Part shown: in pieces, positions 44,144-52,680 of the stretch | How the letters are laid out: each line of letters opens with the position of its first letter | Numbering within the stretch: position 1 is the first letter of the stretch | Assembly: GCF_018603905.1 (NCBI RefSeq) | Contig: NZ_JAHFZZ010000024.1 | Coordinates: forward strand, 62,001 to 126,000 | Direction of reading: 5' to 3' | Length of the DNA stretch: 64,000 nt | From: Nonomuraea sp. NEAU-A123 | Lineage (GTDB): Bacteria > Actinomycetota > Actinomycetes > Streptosporangiales > Streptosporangiaceae | Translations under genes and position numbers: made by a program | The notes under the pieces: generated by a model | The model's database searches: none | What the model was told of the DNA's origin: nothing | What the model saw: the letters and a program-made list of their open reading frames with translations, nothing else

Positions 44144-44253
44144 GCGGAGCGTGAATCGAGGTCAACTTCTGCGGTACGCGACAACCGGCGACCACTCTCG
44201 CCGGCCCGGCATCGTACGGCAAAAGTGTACCCGGATATCCAACCGCAGACTGA

Positions 44254-44311
44254 TTGCCAGGACGAAGGCAAATCCTACGCTGAGGCCGTCGGTGGTCGAC
44301 TTGGAAAGTCG
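44254..44311 (+). promoter_or_regulatory. candidate promoter and inverted repeat before RiPP-like operon
   Basis: TTGCCA (44254-44259) and TACGCT (44276-44281) are spaced by 16 bp. Downstream is CGACTT-GGA-AAGTCG (44297-44311), a perfect 6-bp inverted repeat placed to act as an operator. The ribosome site AAGAGGAG (44331-44338) and ATG 44347 follow. Confidence 0.45.
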
Positions 44312-44346
44312 CCAGGTTCATTCGGACCTCAAGAGGAGATTGCTTG

Positions 44347-44739
44347 ATGGCATACGACCTCACCATCAAAGAGCGGACCAGAAAAGCGCTGTACCAGCCG
44401 CCCTTCCGCCTCGGCCGCTCCTTCCTCAATTTCGAGGAGCACCGTACGATCGAAGAAATAGCCGGCCTCCGCCAGGAATACGCGGCGCTGCCGGACCAGG
44501 CCAAGCCCTTTGGCTATGCCTTCCAAACCGTGTTCGGCCCGGACCTGCTCTTCGTGGAGACGCAGGTGCTGGAGGGCGTAGGCAAGCAGAAGTATGATCC
44601 TGACGCCCAGATCTGGGGCACCTCGCACCACCGGATCGACATGAGCAACATCTGGCTGCCGACTCAGTACATGACCGGCACGGTCTACAACTGCTCGCCG
44701 GACTCCACGTTCGACACCAGGAACGACTCGGCCTGCTGA
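44347..44739 (+). CDS. candidate ribosomal-peptide precursor for ATP-grasp ligase
   Basis: A 130-residue hydrophilic protein with no signal peptide and no recognised family. It begins AYDLTIKERTRKALYQPPF and contains RSFLNFEEHRTIEEIAGL (about 24-41), which may be the recognition leader. The last 15 residues, SPDSTFDTRNDSAC after CN, place Asp at 119, 123 and 127. Each is followed by Ser or Thr, a 4-residue period suitable for omega-ester links. Two Cys occur at 116 and 130. It lies directly before an ATP-grasp peptide ligase and is separated by a hairpin, a typical precursor position. It is longer than common graspetide precursors. It could instead be an accessory protein. Confidence 0.55.
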   Translation: MAYDLTIKERTRKALYQPPFRLGRSFLNFEEHRTIEEIAGLRQEYAALPDQAKPFGYAFQTVFGPDLLFVETQVLEGVGKQKYDPDAQIWGTSHHRIDMSNIWLPTQYMTGTVYNCSPDSTFDTRNDSAC

Positions 44740-44749
44740 TCGCCGACGG

Positions 44750-44779
44750 ACCGGGCCTGCCCGTGAGGGCACGCCCGGT
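44750..44779 (+). terminator. attenuator-like hairpin between precursor and ligase genes
   Basis: ACCGGGC pairs with GCCCGGT, and an inner TGCCC pairs with GGGCA around a GTGA loop. TTCCTT follows. This would let some transcription through, giving more precursor than enzyme. Confidence 0.6.
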
Positions 44780-44817
44780 TTCCTTGCCCCCTTAGACCGA
44801 GCAGAGGAGCGATTCTT

Positions 44818-45819
44818 ATGCCTCGTTCCACCGTCATGATCCTCACGCAAGAGTTCGACGTGACCGCCGACTGCGTCGTCAAGGTATTAAGTCAGCGGGA
44901 GGACGTGGAAGTCTTCCGCTATGACACGAGCTATTTCCCGGTGGATTCGTGTCTTTCCTACGCCAATACCGGGTCCGGCTGGCTCACGGAGCTGACGGAC
45001 TACAAGTACGCGGAGCGCAGGCTCGACCTCGAAACGGTCCGCTCCATCTGGTACCGGCGGCCCACGGAGTTCCGAGCAGCTGATTTCCTGTCGGCTCCGC
45101 ACCGGGAATTCGCCCTCAGCGAGAGCCGGCACGCCGTGGGCGGCATCATGCTCGGCCTGCCCACCCTCTGGGTGAACAGACCCGACCACGAGGCGCGCGC
45201 GGATTACAAGCCCTTTCAACTGCGCCTGGCCCAGGAACTCGGGCTGCGCATCCCCGACACGCTGATCAGCAACGATCCCGCTCGCGTCCGCGCGTTCTAT
45301 GAGCAGTGCGACGGTCAGATGATCTATAAGGCGCTCAACAGCGGTCTGGTCGAAGACCCGGGCGGCTGGCCCGGCGGCCTGCTGACGAGTGACGTCACCA
45401 GCCTGCCGGATGAGCTCCTGGAACGGGCCCGCTATGCGCCCGGCATCTATCAGAGGCGGGTGGACAAGGCGTACGACCTGCGGATCACGGTTATCGGCGA
45501 TTCGGTGACCACGGTTCGCGTGGACACGACGCCCGCCGATGGCAGTCCGGCGGCGACCGACTGGCGGGGTTCGGTGGAACACGACGCGAGGTGGACACTC
45601 GCTACGCTGCCCGGCCAGGTGGAAGCCGCGCTTGGCAGGCTCATGGGCGCGCTCCGGCTCAATTACGGCGCCGTCGACATGGCGGTGACCGAGGCGGGGG
45701 AGTATTACTTCTTCGAGGTGAACCCCTCCGGCCAGTTCGCCTGGCTGGACGACGAGATCGCCGGGCTCGGACTGGTGAAGACCATGGCCGACTACCTTGC
45801 GGCGGGTAAGACGGGGTGA
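44818..45819 (+). CDS. graspetide-type ATP-grasp peptide ligase (MvdD/TgmB-like)
   Basis: A 333-residue ATP-grasp enzyme. The N-terminal region MILTQEFDVTADCVV and SIWYRRPTEF, then ALSESRHAVGGIMLGLP and LWVNRPDHEARADYKPFQL, matches ligases that form ester or amide links between side chains of ribosomal peptides. The ATP-grasp core follows: MIYKALNSG (Lys), YQRRVDKAYDLRITVIGD, and NYGAVDMAVTEAG with FEVNPSGQFAWL for metal binding. ATG 44818 has AGAGGAG upstream. It overlaps the ABC gene by GTGA. No methyltransferase, common in TgmB clusters, is present. Confidence 0.87.
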   Translation: MPRSTVMILTQEFDVTADCVVKVLSQREDVEVFRYDTSYFPVDSCLSYANTGSGWLTELTDYKYAERRLDLETVRSIWYRRPTEFRAADFLSAPHREFALSESRHAVGGIMLGLPTLWVNRPDHEARADYKPFQLRLAQELGLRIPDTLISNDPARVRAFYEQCDGQMIYKALNSGLVEDPGGWPGGLLTSDVTSLPDELLERARYAPGIYQRRVDKAYDLRITVIGDSVTTVRVDTTPADGSPAATDWRGSVEHDARWTLATLPGQVEAALGRLMGALRLNYGAVDMAVTEAGEYYFFEVNPSGQFAWLDDEIAGLGLVKTMADYLAAGKTG

Positions 45820-47639
45820 ACGTCGCGCCGGCCGCCAAGCGACGAGGCGTCGGGCTGATCGTTCTCGACACGATCGTCCTCACGTGGCGGGCTTCGCGAT
45901 GGATGATGTGCGGTCCCCTGCTCTTGACCGGTGCCCAGAGCGGGATTCTGGCTCTGCAGCTGCTCGTGGCGGGCCATTTGCTCGACACGGTGACGCGGGG
46001 GGCCGCCGGCCCTCCGCCGGTCGCGCAACTGGCGCCCTGGATCCTGGCCGCGGCCCTGCTGTTCGGCGGGGACACGCTCGTCAACGCCGTGCTGCGCGAG
46101 CGTGAGTTCATCCTGGGCGAGACCGTCGGACGGTTCGTCGAGCGGCATGTCCTCCACATCAGCACGGAAGTCGAGCTCTCCGCCTTCGACGACCCGGATT
46201 TCCACGACCGGCTGAAACGCGTGGACATGGGGACCGGCCAGCCGGTCATCCTGCTGCAGAACGCCTTCTCCCTGTTGTCGTCCGCGGTCACCGCGCTGGG
46301 CGCGATGGCCGCCCTGTTCCTCATCAACCCGTGGTTGGGGGCCGCGATCCTCCCCATCGCCGTTCCGGCGGGGCTGCTCTCCTCGAAACGAGGGCGCGAA
46401 TTCTTCGATTTCCTGTACAGCTTCACACCGCGAGATCGAGAGCGTGAATATCTCGGCTCGGTCCTGCGCAGCCGGGAACTCGCCAAGGAGATCCGGGCGT
46501 TTCAGCTCGGGTCCTTCCTGCTCGGACGGCACCAGCGCATGCATCGGGAGCGGCTTCACGAGCTGCGCCGGTTCGCCCGGCGCCACATCGCGCGGGCGGT
46601 GGCGGCGGCGGGAGCGGCGGCCGCCTGCGTGGGGATCAGCTTGAGCCTGGTCACCTGGCTGAGCGCGCGGCGCGAGTTGAGCCTCACCGAGGCGGCTCTC
46701 GCCATCGCGGCCCTTGCCGTGCTGAGCGTGAAACTGAGTCAGGTCGGCAGGGCCGCCGGGATGCTCAAGGAGTCCTCGCTCTACCTGACCGACTATGCGG
46801 AGTTCGCCAGGCTGCCGGTTCCGCTCGCGAGCCGGCGTGACGCGGCGGCGTCCGCTTCCGGATTCGCGGAGATCGTCGTCGACCGGGTGTCCTTCGGCTA
46901 CCCGGGTGCCGGGCGCGTGCTGCGCGAGGTATCCATGCGGATCCCCGCGGGTGGCGTCGTGGCCGTCGTCGGTGAGAACGGCTCGGGCAAGACGACCCTG
47001 GTCAAGCTGCTGTGCGGGTTGTACGAGCCGTCGACGGGATCCTTGGCGTGGTTGGACGCCCACGGCGCCGAGACCGCTCCGTCGGCCTCGGTTCTCTTCC
47101 AGGACTTCGGCCAGTATCTCGTATCGGCCCGGGACAACATCGGCTTCGGCGACAGCGTCTTGATGGACGACGGAGACGCCATCCGGCGCGCCGCCCGCGC
47201 GGCCGGTGCCGACGGCGTCATCGACAGGCTTCCCGCCGGCTACGACACGATCCTGGGACCGGAGTTCATCGGCGGGACCGACCTGTCACGCGGCCAGTGG
47301 CAGCGGCTCGCGCTGGGGCGAACCCTGTTCCGGCGGTCCAGCCTGGTCATTCTCGACGAACCCGCTGCGGCGCTGGATCCACGGCGAGAGTACGAGTTGT
47401 TCGCGAACCTGCGAGCCAGCCTGGGCGGGCGGACGGCGCTGATCATCTCTCACCGGTTCTCGAACGTCCGCCACGCGGACCGGATCTACGTCCTCGAACA
47501 GGGCCGGATCCTAGAAGAGGGCTCACACCTTGACCTGATGCGGCAAGCAGGGATGTACGCCGAGCTCTTCACCATGCAGGCGAAGGGATATCGCGACGTC
47601 GGCGCCCCGGCCGACCACACCGCTGTGGGAGGGCCGTGA
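45816..47639 (+). CDS. ABC exporter, fused membrane and ATPase domains
   Basis: A 607-residue half-transporter. Residues about 25-310 form the membrane domain with about six helices. Residues about 350-590 are the ATPase: Walker A GENGSGKTT, Q-loop VLFQDFGQYL, signature LSRGQWQRLALG, Walker B LVILDEP, and the switch His in ISHRFS. There is no N-terminal C39 peptidase domain, so leader removal needs another enzyme. It probably exports the product of the neighbouring peptide pathway as a homodimer. It is coupled upstream by GTGA; the NRPS gene starts 1 bp after its stop. Confidence 0.88.
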   Translation: MNVAPAAKRRGVGLIVLDTIVLTWRASRWMMCGPLLLTGAQSGILALQLLVAGHLLDTVTRGAAGPPPVAQLAPWILAAALLFGGDTLVNAVLREREFILGETVGRFVERHVLHISTEVELSAFDDPDFHDRLKRVDMGTGQPVILLQNAFSLLSSAVTALGAMAALFLINPWLGAAILPIAVPAGLLSSKRGREFFDFLYSFTPRDREREYLGSVLRSRELAKEIRAFQLGSFLLGRHQRMHRERLHELRRFARRHIARAVAAAGAAAACVGISLSLVTWLSARRELSLTEAALAIAALAVLSVKLSQVGRAAGMLKESSLYLTDYAEFARLPVPLASRRDAAASASGFAEIVVDRVSFGYPGAGRVLREVSMRIPAGGVVAVVGENGSGKTTLVKLLCGLYEPSTGSLAWLDAHGAETAPSASVLFQDFGQYLVSARDNIGFGDSVLMDDGDAIRRAARAAGADGVIDRLPAGYDTILGPEFIGGTDLSRGQWQRLALGRTLFRRSSLVILDEPAAALDPRREYELFANLRASLGGRTALIISHRFSNVRHADRIYVLEQGRILEEGSHLDLMRQAGMYAELFTMQAKGYRDVGAPADHTAVGGP

Positions 47640-47640
47640 T

Positions 47641-50616
47641 ATGCGAAGCGCGTGGCTGACCGGAGACCCGGCTCCGGCCGCCGAGCCGATCGACCAGCTG
47701 ATCCGGCAATGGGCCCGCAGCATCCCCGAGGCGCCCGCGATCGTCGGCGAGGAAGGCGCGATCTCGTATCGGGAGCTCGACCGCCGCGCCGACGCCTTCG
47801 CCACGATCTTGCATCGTCGAGGACCGCGGTGGCCGGGCGACGTCGTGGGAGTGCTGTCGCCACGCTCGCCCCGCACGGTGATCGCTCTGCTCGGAATCTG
47901 GCGGGCCGGGTGCGCCTATCTGCCCCTGGACCCCGATGCTCCGCCGCTTCGCCAGCGGGCCATGCTGCGAGCGGCCTCATCGGTCGCCGTCGTGGGGCAG
48001 GAGGAGGCGTACGCGCTCGATCTGCCCGTCATCTCGATCGACGCGGCCGAGCACCCGGCGCTCAGCCCGCCCGCGACCGCGGCGGACCCGGACCGCACGG
48101 CTTGCGTCATGTTCACGTCGGGCACGACCGGCGACCCCAAGGGGGCGTTGCTCACGCACCGGGCCGTCCACCGGCTCGCGTACGGCGTGCCACAACTCGA
48201 CGATCTCGGGCCCGGGGACGTTGTCCCGCAGTTCGCCCCGCTGGCTTTCGACGCCTCCCTGTTCGAGATCTGGGCCACGCTGGCGCGAGGGGCGTGCGTC
48301 GCCGTAGCGCCGGTGGGACCGCTGGGACCAGCGGAGATCGGCGACACCATCAGCAGGTACGGGGCGTCCACCGCGTGGTTGACGTCATCGCTGGCCAATG
48401 AGGTCATCACGGCCGAACCGGAGGCTCTGGGCCCGCTGCGCCACCTGCTGACGGGCGGAGAGCCGTTGTCGCGGGCCCACATCGTCGCCGCGCACCGATC
48501 TCACCCTGGCCTGCGGATCACGAACTGCTACGGTCCTACCGAGTCCACCACGTTCGCCACGACGTTCACCACGTCCCCCGAGCCCCGCGCCGATACTCCG
48601 AACGTTCCCATCGGGACGCCCCTTCGCGGCACCGACATCGGCATCGTGCACGAGGACGGGAGCGTCGCGGTCGCGGGCGAGGTGGGAGAGATCTGGATCG
48701 GCGGGTCGGGGCTGGCACTGGGCTACTGTGCCGATCCTGCGCTGACCGGTCAGCGCTTCGTCCCCCATCCTTTTCATCCGGGGCGCCTGGCCTACCGCAC
48801 CGGAGATCTGGGCAGGCTGCTCCCCGATGGGAACCTGGACATCCTGGGCCGCGACGACGACCAGGTCAAGATCTACGGTCATCGCGTGGAGCCCCGCGAA
48901 GTGGAAACCGTACTCCTGACCTGCCCCGGCGTATCTGCCGCCGCCGTGATCGTCCGCGATCGGAGGCTGGTCGCGTATCTGGTCGGCTCGGCCCGCGACG
49001 CGCGGCGACACGTGGCCGAGCGGCTCCCGTCCTGGCTGGTGCCCAGCGCCTTCGTCGAGCTCGCCCGTCTGCCGTTGACCGCGAACGGGAAACTCGACAC
49101 CGGGCTGCTTCCCGCACCGGTCCTGACCGGCGATCGCCCGTCCATCCCCCCAGCCACGGAGGACGAGCGGCTGCTGGCGGCGATCGTCGGAGAGATCCTG
49201 GATGTCGAGCAGGTAAGCGTGCGCGACGACTTCTTCGCGCTCGGAGGCGATTCCTTCCTCGCGATGCGGGTCGCGAGCCGAGCCGGGGCCAAGGGCCTCG
49301 GCTTCCCCACCTGGCTCCTGTTCCGGCATCCGACGATCGCGGCCCTCGCCGTCGCCGCACGTCACCACCGTGCGAGCCATGATGTGCCGCCGGAGCCGCC
49401 CGACGGGGGCGGAGGTCTGGACAGCATCCCGATCATCAAATGGTTCCTGGGATCTGTCCTCGAATTCCGGAACCACTACAACCAGGCCATGCTGCTGTCC
49501 CTGCCGGACCCCCTCGACCGCGGTGCCCTACGGGCCGCGCTCAACGCGCTGGTCCGGCAGCACGAAGCGTTCAGGCTGAGAGTCGACGGCGGGCGCGTCG
49601 TGATCGGCGACTTCGAGCCGTGTGACGACCTCCTGCTGGACGACACGACCAGCCAAGCCGTTCAGGCCGGCCTGGACGTGGAAAAGGGGCCGCTGTTGCG
49701 GGCGGGAATCGTCCAGGGACGCGCGCTTCTGGCGGTGCACCGCCTCGCGGTCGACATCGCGTCCTGGCCGGTCGTCATCGACGACCTGAACTCGGCGTAC
49801 GTCGGCACGGCGATCCCCCGCCACACGGGAACCACTCTCGGAGAGTGGGCGCGCGCGATCGACGGCTACTCCCACAGCGGCGTCCCCTTGCGCCAGCGCG
49901 CCTTCTGGGAGGAGATCTGCCGTACGGCAAACGGCTCGCCGGCAGCCGCCACCGGCACCTTCCGGGATGCCGACTCACTGTCGTCGGAGATTCCGCCGCA
50001 CGAGACGGAGCATTTCACCAAGCTGGTCGAAGCCCACGGCACTTCTCTCCAGGCGGCGGTCCTGGCGGTCGTGGGCGGAGCGCTGTGTGACTGGTCGGCC
50101 CGTCGTGACGTGCTGATCACGGTAGAGGACCACGGCCGCACGGCCGAGCCCTTCAACGACGTCGATCTGTCGCGGACCGTCGGCTGGCTGACGCTGCGGT
50201 ACCCGGTGCGCCTGCCCCTCGGCGAGCGGCACTCGTGGGACGGGAAACTCCAGATGGTCCAGGACTGCCTCGCGAAGGTGGCCGATCGGGGACTCGGCTA
50301 TCAGCTGCTGGGGCTGCCCCTTCCCATCGAGGTGGGTTTTGGGTATTTCGGACGGGCTTGGGACGCCCTAGGGAGCGAGGACCGCGGCGCGTCGAATCCG
50401 TTCCGCCCTGTTCCCGGGCCTACGGGTGAGCCGGTTGATCCACGGATCAACCGGCCTTATCAGCTCTACATCACGGCTCTGCTGACCGGCGGAAGTCTGG
50501 TGTTGACCGTCGAGTACGCCCGATCCCTCCACCGACGAGACGACATCGAGGGCCTGGGGGAGGCCATGCGGCAATCGTTCGAGGCGCTCCGGTCGTCTTT
50601 GGCGGCCGGCAGGTGA
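47641..50616 (+). CDS. NRPS protein: adenylation, carrier and epimerization-type domains
   Basis: A 991-residue free-standing NRPS module. The adenylation domain (about 15-500) has FTSGTTGDPKGALL, FDASLFEIW, NCYGPTESTT, YRTGDLGRL, VKIYGHRVEPREVE and LPLTANGKLD. The carrier domain (about 510-580) has FALGGDSFLAMR with Ser538 for phosphopantetheine. The rest (about 590-985) fits an epimerization domain best: VEDHGR (Glu829), DVDLSRTVGWLT and GFGYFGRAW are E-type motifs. The HHxxxDG motif reads HRLAVDI (His700-Arg701), so the second, catalytic His is lost. There is no condensation or thioesterase domain. It would activate one amino acid and perhaps not epimerise it. It overlaps the TPR gene by GTGA. 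Confidence 0.87.
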   Translation: MRSAWLTGDPAPAAEPIDQLIRQWARSIPEAPAIVGEEGAISYRELDRRADAFATILHRRGPRWPGDVVGVLSPRSPRTVIALLGIWRAGCAYLPLDPDAPPLRQRAMLRAASSVAVVGQEEAYALDLPVISIDAAEHPALSPPATAADPDRTACVMFTSGTTGDPKGALLTHRAVHRLAYGVPQLDDLGPGDVVPQFAPLAFDASLFEIWATLARGACVAVAPVGPLGPAEIGDTISRYGASTAWLTSSLANEVITAEPEALGPLRHLLTGGEPLSRAHIVAAHRSHPGLRITNCYGPTESTTFATTFTTSPEPRADTPNVPIGTPLRGTDIGIVHEDGSVAVAGEVGEIWIGGSGLALGYCADPALTGQRFVPHPFHPGRLAYRTGDLGRLLPDGNLDILGRDDDQVKIYGHRVEPREVETVLLTCPGVSAAAVIVRDRRLVAYLVGSARDARRHVAERLPSWLVPSAFVELARLPLTANGKLDTGLLPAPVLTGDRPSIPPATEDERLLAAIVGEILDVEQVSVRDDFFALGGDSFLAMRVASRAGAKGLGFPTWLLFRHPTIAALAVAARHHRASHDVPPEPPDGGGGLDSIPIIKWFLGSVLEFRNHYNQAMLLSLPDPLDRGALRAALNALVRQHEAFRLRVDGGRVVIGDFEPCDDLLLDDTTSQAVQAGLDVEKGPLLRAGIVQGRALLAVHRLAVDIASWPVVIDDLNSAYVGTAIPRHTGTTLGEWARAIDGYSHSGVPLRQRAFWEEICRTANGSPAAATGTFRDADSLSSEIPPHETEHFTKLVEAHGTSLQAAVLAVVGGALCDWSARRDVLITVEDHGRTAEPFNDVDLSRTVGWLTLRYPVRLPLGERHSWDGKLQMVQDCLAKVADRGLGYQLLGLPLPIEVGFGYFGRAWDALGSEDRGASNPFRPVPGPTGEPVDPRINRPYQLYITALLTGGSLVLTVEYARSLHRRDDIEGLGEAMRQSFEALRSSLAAGR

Positions 50617-52205
50617 GCGCGGACGTCGCGATCATCGTTCAGGGACCCGACAGCGGCCGGAACGCCCAGTCGGCCCGGCGCCTCGCCGATCAGGTGAGCG
50701 ACGGGGGCGGGCTCATGGCCGTCCAAGGCCGGACCAGCCCCGACGAGCTGCTGGCGTCCATGGCAAGCGCTCCAGACCGGTCAGCTGACGTCGCCGCCTT
50801 TCTTCGCAACATGCGCCACCCCTGGCAGCCGCGCTTGGCCGTCGCCGCGGCGGCCGGGTGCCCCGTTCTGCTGCTGACCGGCTTCGAACGCAACCTCAAA
50901 CCGGCCGCCGGCCGCCGCCATGTGATAGCCGATCGGGAACTGGAGCAGTTCCTCGATCGCTGGCACGGCCCTGTCGTCATCGCCAGCCGCCATGCCTTCC
51001 GGCTGGCGGGAGCGCGGCTGCCGCAGCGGCGGGTGCGAGCCGCTGCCAAGGGCGGCCTCCGCGTCGTACCACCTCCCGAAGCGCATCTGGCCGTCGCCGA
51101 ACGCTGGACGCGCGCGGCGCAAGCCGCCGACACGCCCTGGCATACCGTCGCCGCCCTGCTGGAGGCCCGGTACCAGTTCGCCCGCGCGGGGGATTCCGCG
51201 CGGGCGTATCAGGTGACGATGTCAGCGGTTCGGGTGCTGAACCGCCACGGTGCGCTGTCCTGGCGCGAGCACATCCTGCGCGAGGCGTACGACGACGTCG
51301 AGTGCGACAGCCGTGAGGCCGCTGACCTGCTCTGGGAGCTGGGGTTGAGCGCACAGCAGCGACAAGATCACGAATCCGCCCGGGCCCACTACCTCCAGGC
51401 CCAAGCGCTCTTCGACGAGTGGCAGGACGAAGCAGGACGTGCCGGCAGCCTGCACCAACTCGGCATGCTCGCCGAAGCCGAAGGCCGGCTGGACCACGCG
51501 AGAGCCTTGACGTTGGAGGCCATGGCCAGCTTCGAGAGTCTGGGCGAGCGAGGCCGAGTCGCCGCCGGCCGGCGAGAGCTGAGCCGGATCGCTTCCGCGA
51601 GCGGCGAATCCGCGCAGGCGGCAGATCTGGAGCGGCAGGCGCTCACAGACTTCGAACGCCTCGGCGACACGTTGAACGTGGCCCGCTGCCGACAGCAACT
51701 CGCCCAGCTGGCACATGCCGCTGGAGACTCCGGCGAAGCCACCGCCCAGCTGCGGACGGCGCTCAAGGACTTCGAACGTCTCGGCGACACTCTGAACCTG
51801 GCACGCTGCCGACAGCAGCTCGGTCAGCTGACTGATTCGACAACCCACCTCGACCTGGCGGCCAGGGAATTCCAGCAGGTCGGTGATGCGACGGCTGCGG
51901 CGGTCTGCCGCTACGAGATAGGCATGAGCGAATGGTTGCAGGGAAATCACACTCAAGCCATTGCCAGCACCCGGGCGGCGCTGGCCGCCTTCGACCGGAT
52001 CGGCGACCTCGCCGGCATGGCCAACTGTCACCAGCAACTCGGGGGGCTCCTGACCACGAGCGCCCGTCCCCGCGAGGCCGTGCCCCACACCCTTCAAGCG
52101 CTGCTCCTGCACAGGAGACTTGGACTGCCCGTCGATGTTGACGAGGAGTGGTTGAGGCAGCAACGAAGCCAACTCGGCGCGGAATCCTTCACCGCGATCA
52201 CTTGA
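50613..52205 (+). CDS. TPR protein with unrecognised N-terminal domain
   Basis: A 530-residue protein. Residues 1-145 form a mixed alpha/beta domain (SADVAIIVQGPDSGRNAQSA, PVLLLTGFERNL, PVVIASRHAF) that I do not recognise. Residues about 150-510 are helical repeats of about 40 residues of tetratricopeptide type, for example DFERLGDTLNVARCRQQL and its near copy DFERLGDTLNLARCRQQL. TPR domains bind partner proteins or peptides, so it may scaffold the precursor, ligase and NRPS. It is the last gene of the coupled operon and converges on a LysR remnant 2 bp away. Confidence 0.75.
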   Translation: MSADVAIIVQGPDSGRNAQSARRLADQVSDGGGLMAVQGRTSPDELLASMASAPDRSADVAAFLRNMRHPWQPRLAVAAAAGCPVLLLTGFERNLKPAAGRRHVIADRELEQFLDRWHGPVVIASRHAFRLAGARLPQRRVRAAAKGGLRVVPPPEAHLAVAERWTRAAQAADTPWHTVAALLEARYQFARAGDSARAYQVTMSAVRVLNRHGALSWREHILREAYDDVECDSREAADLLWELGLSAQQRQDHESARAHYLQAQALFDEWQDEAGRAGSLHQLGMLAEAEGRLDHARALTLEAMASFESLGERGRVAAGRRELSRIASASGESAQAADLERQALTDFERLGDTLNVARCRQQLAQLAHAAGDSGEATAQLRTALKDFERLGDTLNLARCRQQLGQLTDSTTHLDLAAREFQQVGDATAAAVCRYEIGMSEWLQGNHTQAIASTRAALAAFDRIGDLAGMANCHQQLGGLLTTSARPREAVPHTLQALLLHRRLGLPVDVDEEWLRQQRSQLGAESFTAIT

Positions 52206-52207
52206 AG

Positions 52208-52680
52208 TCACGAGTCGTGCGGTCTTGAGGCCTCCGCCGCCGAGATGCCGAGGGCGGACAGGAACGCCGCGGCGGCGGGGGAGGGAGGGAAGCGGCTCCA
52301 GATGAGGTGCTCCATGCGGGCGGGAGCGTCGCGTAGCTGGAGGACGGGCAGATCGGGCAGCTCGGACACGAAGGCGGCGGGCAGCATCCCGATGCCCAGG
52401 CCCTGCCGGATCAGGCGGGCCATGAAGTCCACGGTCGTCACTTCGAAGGCGACCTCGCGCCGGACCGCGGCCGCCAGGGGGTGACCGGGCGCGACCACGG
52501 CGACGAGGTCGCCGCGCGCCAGTTCGTGACCGTGGACGCCCTTGGGGCGGACGCCCACGGGCAGCCCCAGGAACGCGACGTCCAGGGTGCCCTGCCGTAC
52601 CCCTTCGATCAGCTCTTCGCCGGCGCCCGAGCGGAGGCTGATGCGCACCTGCCGGTGCCGCAGACCGTCGCGCTCTGGGT
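52208..52680 (-). pseudogene. LysR effector-domain fragment with internal deletion
   Basis: The frame opens after a stop at about 52680 with ERDGLRHRQVRISLRSGAGE, the middle of a LysR effector domain. It continues GTLDVAFLGLPVGVRPKGVH and VAVVAPGHPLAAAV, then jumps to RREVAFEVTTVDFMARLIRQ, skipping about 35 residues expected between them. It ends SALGISAAEA. The DNA-binding domain is absent. It cannot regulate DNA. Confidence 0.75.

Noticed and set aside
44347..44739. Lanthipeptide or lasso-peptide precursor
   Set aside because: No LanM/LanB/LanC, lasso cyclase or lasso peptidase gene is nearby; only an ATP-grasp ligase.
48900..50616. Reading the last NRPS domain as a condensation domain
   Set aside because: VEDHGR, DLSRTVGW and GFGYFG motifs fit epimerization domains better, and it follows the carrier domain at the protein end.
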